From: Humisphaera borealis
GTDB lineage: Bacteria > Planctomycetota > Phycisphaerae > Tepidisphaerales > Tepidisphaeraceae
Length of the DNA stretch: 64,000 nt
Reading direction: 5' to 3'
Assembly: GCF_015169395.1 (NCBI RefSeq)
Contig: NZ_CP063458.1
Coordinates: forward strand, 4,650,001-4,714,000
Shown here: piece by piece, positions 60,330-64,000 of the stretch
Numbering within the stretch: the stretch's first letter is position 1
Layout of the letters: each line of letters starts with the position of its first letter
Position numbers and translations under genes: made by a program
The notes under the pieces: model-generated
Database searches by the model: none
What the model saw: the letters and a program-made list of their open reading frames with translations, nothing else
Told to the model about the DNA's origin: nothing

Positions 60330-63320
60330 GTGAAAATCAACCACCTGCTGCCGTCCGGATTCGCACTGCTTCTGAGTGGCATTCTCGCTCCTGGCGCGCA
60401 AGCACAGGAAAAGGTCACGTTCCAGGATCATGTCCTCCCGATCTTCCGGAACGCCTGCAATAACTGTCACGATCCGGAGAAGAAGAAGGCCGGTCTCGAT
60501 CTGACGACCTACTCCGCGATGATGGTCGGCTCCGACAACGGCTCGATGGTGGTGGCCGGCGATCCGGCCGGATCGATGCTGTTCAAGGTCGTCACGCACG
60601 CCGCCGAGCCCACGATGCCCCCCAAGCGGGACAAGCTGGCTCCGAAAGAACTGGATCTGATCAAGGCTTGGATCGCCGGTGGCCTGCTCGATACCAAGGA
60701 CGGCAAGCCGGCCGTCTCGAATAAGCCGAAGGTTGATCTCTCGACCGTTGCCGCGGCCGGTAAGCCCAACGGACCTTCGGCAATTCCGACGGGTCTCCCG
60801 GCCGAACCGGTCGTCCGCACGTCACGAGCCGGCGCTGTCGAGTCCCTTGCTTCCAGTCCCTGGGCCCCGGTCATCGCGGTCGGCGGGCAGAAGCAGATCA
60901 TTCTCTACCACAGCAAGTCGCTGGAAATCCTCGGCGTGCTGCCGTTCGAGGAAGGCGTCCCCAACGTTCTGAAGTTCAGCCCCAATGGAAATCTGTTGCT
61001 CGCGGCCGGCGGCGTGGGTGCCAAGCTCGGCAAGGTCGTCCTGTACGACGTCGCCACCGGCAAAAGGCTGACTGACGTCGGCGATGAGCTCGACGAAGTC
61101 CTCGCCGCCGACATTACCCCTGACCAGAAGCTGGTCGTACTCGGCGGCCCGAACCGCCTGGTGAAGGCCTATGCCGTTGCCGACGGCGCCGAGCAATATG
61201 TCGTCAAGAAACACACCGACTGGGTTACGTCGATCGCGGTCAGCCCCAACGGCGAGTATCTCGCGTCCGGCGATCGCGCCGGCAACCTCTACGTCTGGGA
61301 AGCCAAGACCGGCGGCGAGCTGTACAGCCTCACCGGCCACAAGGAATCGATCACGTCCCTGGTGTTCCGCGACGACTCGACCGTGCTGATGTCCGGCAGC
61401 GGCGACGGCTCGATCAAGCTCTGGAACATGACCGATGGCGCCAACCTGAAGACCTTTAACGGCCACAATGGCGGCGTGATGTCGGCCAACTTTGCCCACG
61501 ACGGCAAGATCGTCTCGGCCGGCCGCGACCGAAAGGTCCGTACCTACGACTCGACTGGCGGATCGGCCAAAGAGTTCGCCCCGGCGTTCAATGACATCGC
61601 CCTGCATGCCACCTTCGACAGCGAAGGCCAGCGGATCTTTGCCGGCGACTGGACCGGCATCGTGCGGGTTTGGAACGTTGCCGACGGTGTCGCCGCGGGC
61701 GAGCTGTCGCCCAATCCGCCTCGCATTGCCGATCGGCTCAGCGAAGCTGCCAAGAAGCTTGTCGAAGTCGAACCCGTGATCGCGAAGGCCGAGTCCGAGC
61801 TCAAGGTCGCCCAGGCCGCCGCCACTCAGGCCGCTGACGAACACAAGAAGCAACTCGCCGCAGTCGACAAGGCCAAGGCTGACATTGAAGCGGCCAAGTC
61901 GGCCCTCGCCGACGCCGAACGACAGATGACGGAAGCCGTCGGCAAAGCCGACAAGCCGGTACGTGACCTGATCGACCTTCGCAACAATGTTCAGCAGAAG
62001 GCGAACCAGGTCGCGTCGGCCGAGCAGGGCGTCCGGGAGTCCGAGCAGGCCGTTCGCGCCGCGACGGACTTGAAGTCGCTTGAGGCAGCCGTTGCACAAG
62101 CGCAGGCCCAGGTGGATGAGCGGACCAAGCAGATTCGCGACTCCGAAGCCGCTCTGAAAGCCAATGCCAATGACGCCGCCGCCAAGGCGACGCTGGCCGA
62201 AGCCCGGGTGAGTGTCACCCGCCGCACCGAGCGGCTGACCGAAGCCAAGAAGGCGCTCGCCGCCGGCCAGGTCAAAGCCAAGGCCGCCAAGCCCGATCCT
62301 GCTGTCATCAAGAAGCTGGAGCAGGCCAAGGCCGAGTTGAACAAGGCCAAGGCGGATCTGGCCCAGGCCGAGAAGGCCGACGGCAAGGCGGCCGCCGAGG
62401 CCGACAAGCTCGCCGCCGGTCGAGTGAAGGCCGGCGACACGCTGGCCAAGCTTCGGACCGATCTGTCGGCCGCCGAGGCCCAGGTTCAGGCCAAGGCCGA
62501 CGCCGCCAAGGCTGCCGCCGACAAGGTCGAGCCGGCTAAGAAGACCGTTGCCGATGCCACCGTTGGCTGGAACGCCGCCCGTTTCGGTGTCGCCAAGCTC
62601 AAGGCCCAGCAGGGTGCCACGACGCTTCACGAAGCACGCAAGCAGCTCACGGCCGCCGAGAAAGCCAAGACCGACGCCGAGCAGGCCGCCAAGGATGCCG
62701 CCGCCCTGATCGAAACCGGTAAGGCGAACCTGGCCGCGTTCCAGAAGGCCCGCGCCGAGTCGCCGGCCAAGGTCCAGAAGCTGACGGCGACGATTCCCGA
62801 GCTGCGCAAGAAGGTCACTGAAGTGACCGCGCCGTTCGAAGTCGCGACCAGGGATCTTGCCGAGCGTGAAGCGTTGGCGATCGAAACGGCCGACATCGTT
62901 CGCCGGATCGGGTCGCTCGCTCAGACGTCGAAGGAGAACAAGAATCTCGTAGACGCCGAGGGTGCCGGCAAGAAGGTGGTCGAACAGCTCGCCGCCGAGA
63001 TCAATGCCGCCAAGGAAAAGGTCAACCGCTGGACCGAAGCCAAGAACAAGGCCGCCGCCGAACTGGCAACGGCCGAGAAGGAGCTCGCCGCCGAACGATC
63101 CGCCACCGCGACCGCCGAACGAGACCAAGCCGCGCTAAAGAAGGCGATCGCCGACGCCCAGGCCGACCTTCCAAAGAAGGAAGCCGCGGCGAAGGAGGCC
63201 GTCAAGCCGATCGAAACCGCCAAGGCGAAGGTCGATCAGGCCAAGGCCGATTACGAGAAGCTGCTGTCGGAGGCCGACAAGCTCGACCCGGCCAAGACGG
63301 CCCAGGCCAAGAACGGCTGA
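60330..63320 (+). CDS. PSCyt1 cytochrome / WD40 / coiled-coil protein
   Basis: A 996-residue exported protein. GTG 60330 with AAGAGG nine bases upstream begins the signal (KINHLLPSGFALLLSGILAP). Residues about 25-115 form a planctomycete cytochrome C (PSCyt1) domain with heme motif C43-N-N-C46-H47 and TMPPKRDKL. A WD40 propeller follows (about 165-475; HTDWVTSIAVSPNGEYLASG, GHKESITSLVFRDDST). About 500 residues of Ala/Lys/Glu-rich coiled coil close it (KKQLAAVDKAKADIEAAKSA). It likely spans part of the envelope as a rod with a redox head. Confidence 0.9.
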   Translation: MKINHLLPSGFALLLSGILAPGAQAQEKVTFQDHVLPIFRNACNNCHDPEKKKAGLDLTTYSAMMVGSDNGSMVVAGDPAGSMLFKVVTHAAEPTMPPKRDKLAPKELDLIKAWIAGGLLDTKDGKPAVSNKPKVDLSTVAAAGKPNGPSAIPTGLPAEPVVRTSRAGAVESLASSPWAPVIAVGGQKQIILYHSKSLEILGVLPFEEGVPNVLKFSPNGNLLLAAGGVGAKLGKVVLYDVATGKRLTDVGDELDEVLAADITPDQKLVVLGGPNRLVKAYAVADGAEQYVVKKHTDWVTSIAVSPNGEYLASGDRAGNLYVWEAKTGGELYSLTGHKESITSLVFRDDSTVLMSGSGDGSIKLWNMTDGANLKTFNGHNGGVMSANFAHDGKIVSAGRDRKVRTYDSTGGSAKEFAPAFNDIALHATFDSEGQRIFAGDWTGIVRVWNVADGVAAGELSPNPPRIADRLSEAAKKLVEVEPVIAKAESELKVAQAAATQAADEHKKQLAAVDKAKADIEAAKSALADAERQMTEAVGKADKPVRDLIDLRNNVQQKANQVASAEQGVRESEQAVRAATDLKSLEAAVAQAQAQVDERTKQIRDSEAALKANANDAAAKATLAEARVSVTRRTERLTEAKKALAAGQVKAKAAKPDPAVIKKLEQAKAELNKAKADLAQAEKADGKAAAEADKLAAGRVKAGDTLAKLRTDLSAAEAQVQAKADAAKAAADKVEPAKKTVADATVGWNAARFGVAKLKAQQGATTLHEARKQLTAAEKAKTDAEQAAKDAAALIETGKANLAAFQKARAESPAKVQKLTATIPELRKKVTEVTAPFEVATRDLAEREALAIETADIVRRIGSLAQTSKENKNLVDAEGAGKKVVEQLAAEINAAKEKVNRWTEAKNKAAAELATAEKELAAERSATATAERDQAALKKAIADAQADLPKKEAAAKEAVKPIETAKAKVDQAKADYEKLLSEADKLDPAKTAQAKNG

Positions 63321-63350
63321 TCGCTAACAACAGACCTCGGGATGCGAATA

Positions 63351-63388
63351 GACGTGGTCCGCCCTGCCCGGGCGCACCACGTCTTTTT
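63351..63388 (+). terminator. Strong rho-independent terminator
   Basis: GACGTGG (63351-63357) pairs with CCACGTC (63377-63383), with inner pairing CGCCC/GGGCG, followed by TTTTT. It ends the DUF1501 to cytochrome gene row and insulates the aspartokinase gene. Confidence 0.88.
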
Positions 63389-63539
63389 CGTAGCGTCTGT
63401 GCAAACGGTGATCGCCGCGGGGGGGATTTGGCTTCCCGCTTCTGCTAATCCTCTCGCACCCGTTGAGTCCAGCCCCTTCCTCCCTATAATGCCCCCCTTT
63501 TCGACCGCCCCGTCCCTTCATCCGGATGGGTAGAACACT

Positions 63540-64000
63540 ATGGGCCTCATCGTACAGAAATTCGGCGGCACCAGCGTCGCCGACGCCGTCCGCATACACC
63601 GTGCCGCCCGCAAGGCGATCGACGCCAAGGAACGCGGCAACCAGGTCGTGGTCGTGGTCAGCGCCATGGGCGACACCACCGACGACCTCATCGACCTCGC
63701 CAAGCAGGTCTGCACCGTCGGCGATCGAGAGATCGCGCCGCCTAAACGCGAAATGGACCAGCTCCTGGTCACCGGCGAACAGGTCACTATCGCGCTGTTC
63801 GCGATGGCGATCTGCGCCCAGGGCCACCAGGCGATCAGCTTCACCGGCGGGCAGATCGGGCTGCTGACCGATGAATCGTTCTCCAAGGCCCGCATCCAGA
63901 GCATCAACAAGCAGAAGATCTTCAAGGAGCTCGACGCCGGCAAGATTGTCATCGTCGCCGGATTCCAGGGCGTCACGTCCGACGGCGACTACACCACGCT
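63540..64000 (+). CDS. lysC: Aspartokinase, N-terminal part
   Basis: Starts at ATG 63540 and runs off the window end after 153 codons. LIVQKFGGTSVADAVRIHRA is the ATP-binding start of the aspartokinase family, and VVVVVSAMGDTTDDLI and LLVTGEQVTIALFAMAI follow in order. It phosphorylates aspartate at the head of the lysine, threonine and methionine pathway. Regulatory ACT domains would lie beyond the window. Confidence 0.93.
   Translation, partial: MGLIVQKFGGTSVADAVRIHRAARKAIDAKERGNQVVVVVSAMGDTTDDLIDLAKQVCTVGDREIAPPKREMDQLLVTGEQVTIALFAMAICAQGHQAISFTGGQIGLLTDESFSKARIQSINKQKIFKELDAGKIVIVAGFQGVTSDGDYTT

Noticed and set aside
60822-63128. 768-codon minus-strand open frame rich in Gly and Leu
   Set aside because: Antisense to the cytochrome/WD40/coiled-coil gene; the Gly/Leu pattern is the reverse reading of the Ala/Lys codons.

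Overview
The window is a high-GC chromosomal segment that most resembles a planctomycete, plausibly a member of the Phycisphaerae (Tepidisphaera/Humisphaera-like). The lineage call is an inference. It rests on a DUF1501 protein, a PPC-domain protein, a DUF1549/DUF1553 protein and a PSCyt1-type cytochrome in one tandem, together with a sulfatase, an SGNH hydrolase, PQQ-like beta-propeller proteins, lpxD (so an LPS-type outer membrane) and dense palindromic intergenic repeats.

Layout. 1-24.3 kb is mostly ordinary: a secreted SGNH hydrolase, an MFS transporter, uvrA, a Tat-exported FAD oxidoreductase, a class I amidotransferase-like protein, a sulfatase, a MOSC protein with lpxD, tRNA-Leu(GAG) with its own promoter and terminator, a beta-helix protein, a decayed DUF1585 remnant, YjbQ, a DoxX-like membrane protein, dienelactone hydrolase, a fatty acid hydroxylase, a Tim44/zinc-ribbon/TerB protein and a LeuC-type dehydratase. 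24.5-31.2 kb is accessory. It holds an IS4-family element sitting in a hairpin repeat, about 1.4 kb of gene-free repeat-rich DNA, and a row of small same-strand genes (27.5-29.8 kb). One junction there is a well-formed integron attC site, another is a shortened attC-like junction, and an attI-like motif precedes the row. No integrase is visible. 31.2-35.8 kb encodes an iron alcohol dehydrogenase, an aldehyde dehydrogenase-fold protein and an adenylate-forming ligase, a possible carboxylate-reduction set, interrupted by a RAYT transposase flanked by REP-like palindromes. 36-44.4 kb has two secreted PQQ-like propeller proteins, a PaaK-like ligase and a prolyl-oligopeptidase-type esterase. 44.8-53.1 kb has a DUF4139-like protein, two small membrane proteins, glmS, a glutaminase-like lipoprotein and a small membrane protein. 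53.5-63.3 kb is the planctomycete surface/cytochrome tandem, ending at a strong terminator. The start of an aspartokinase gene closes the window.

The most interesting signals are the integron-like cassette row, the RAYT with its flanking REP palindromes, the IS4 insertion in the loop of a hairpin repeat, and the ligase/ALDH/Fe-ADH set. All calls come from reading the sequence. No database search or structure prediction was run.
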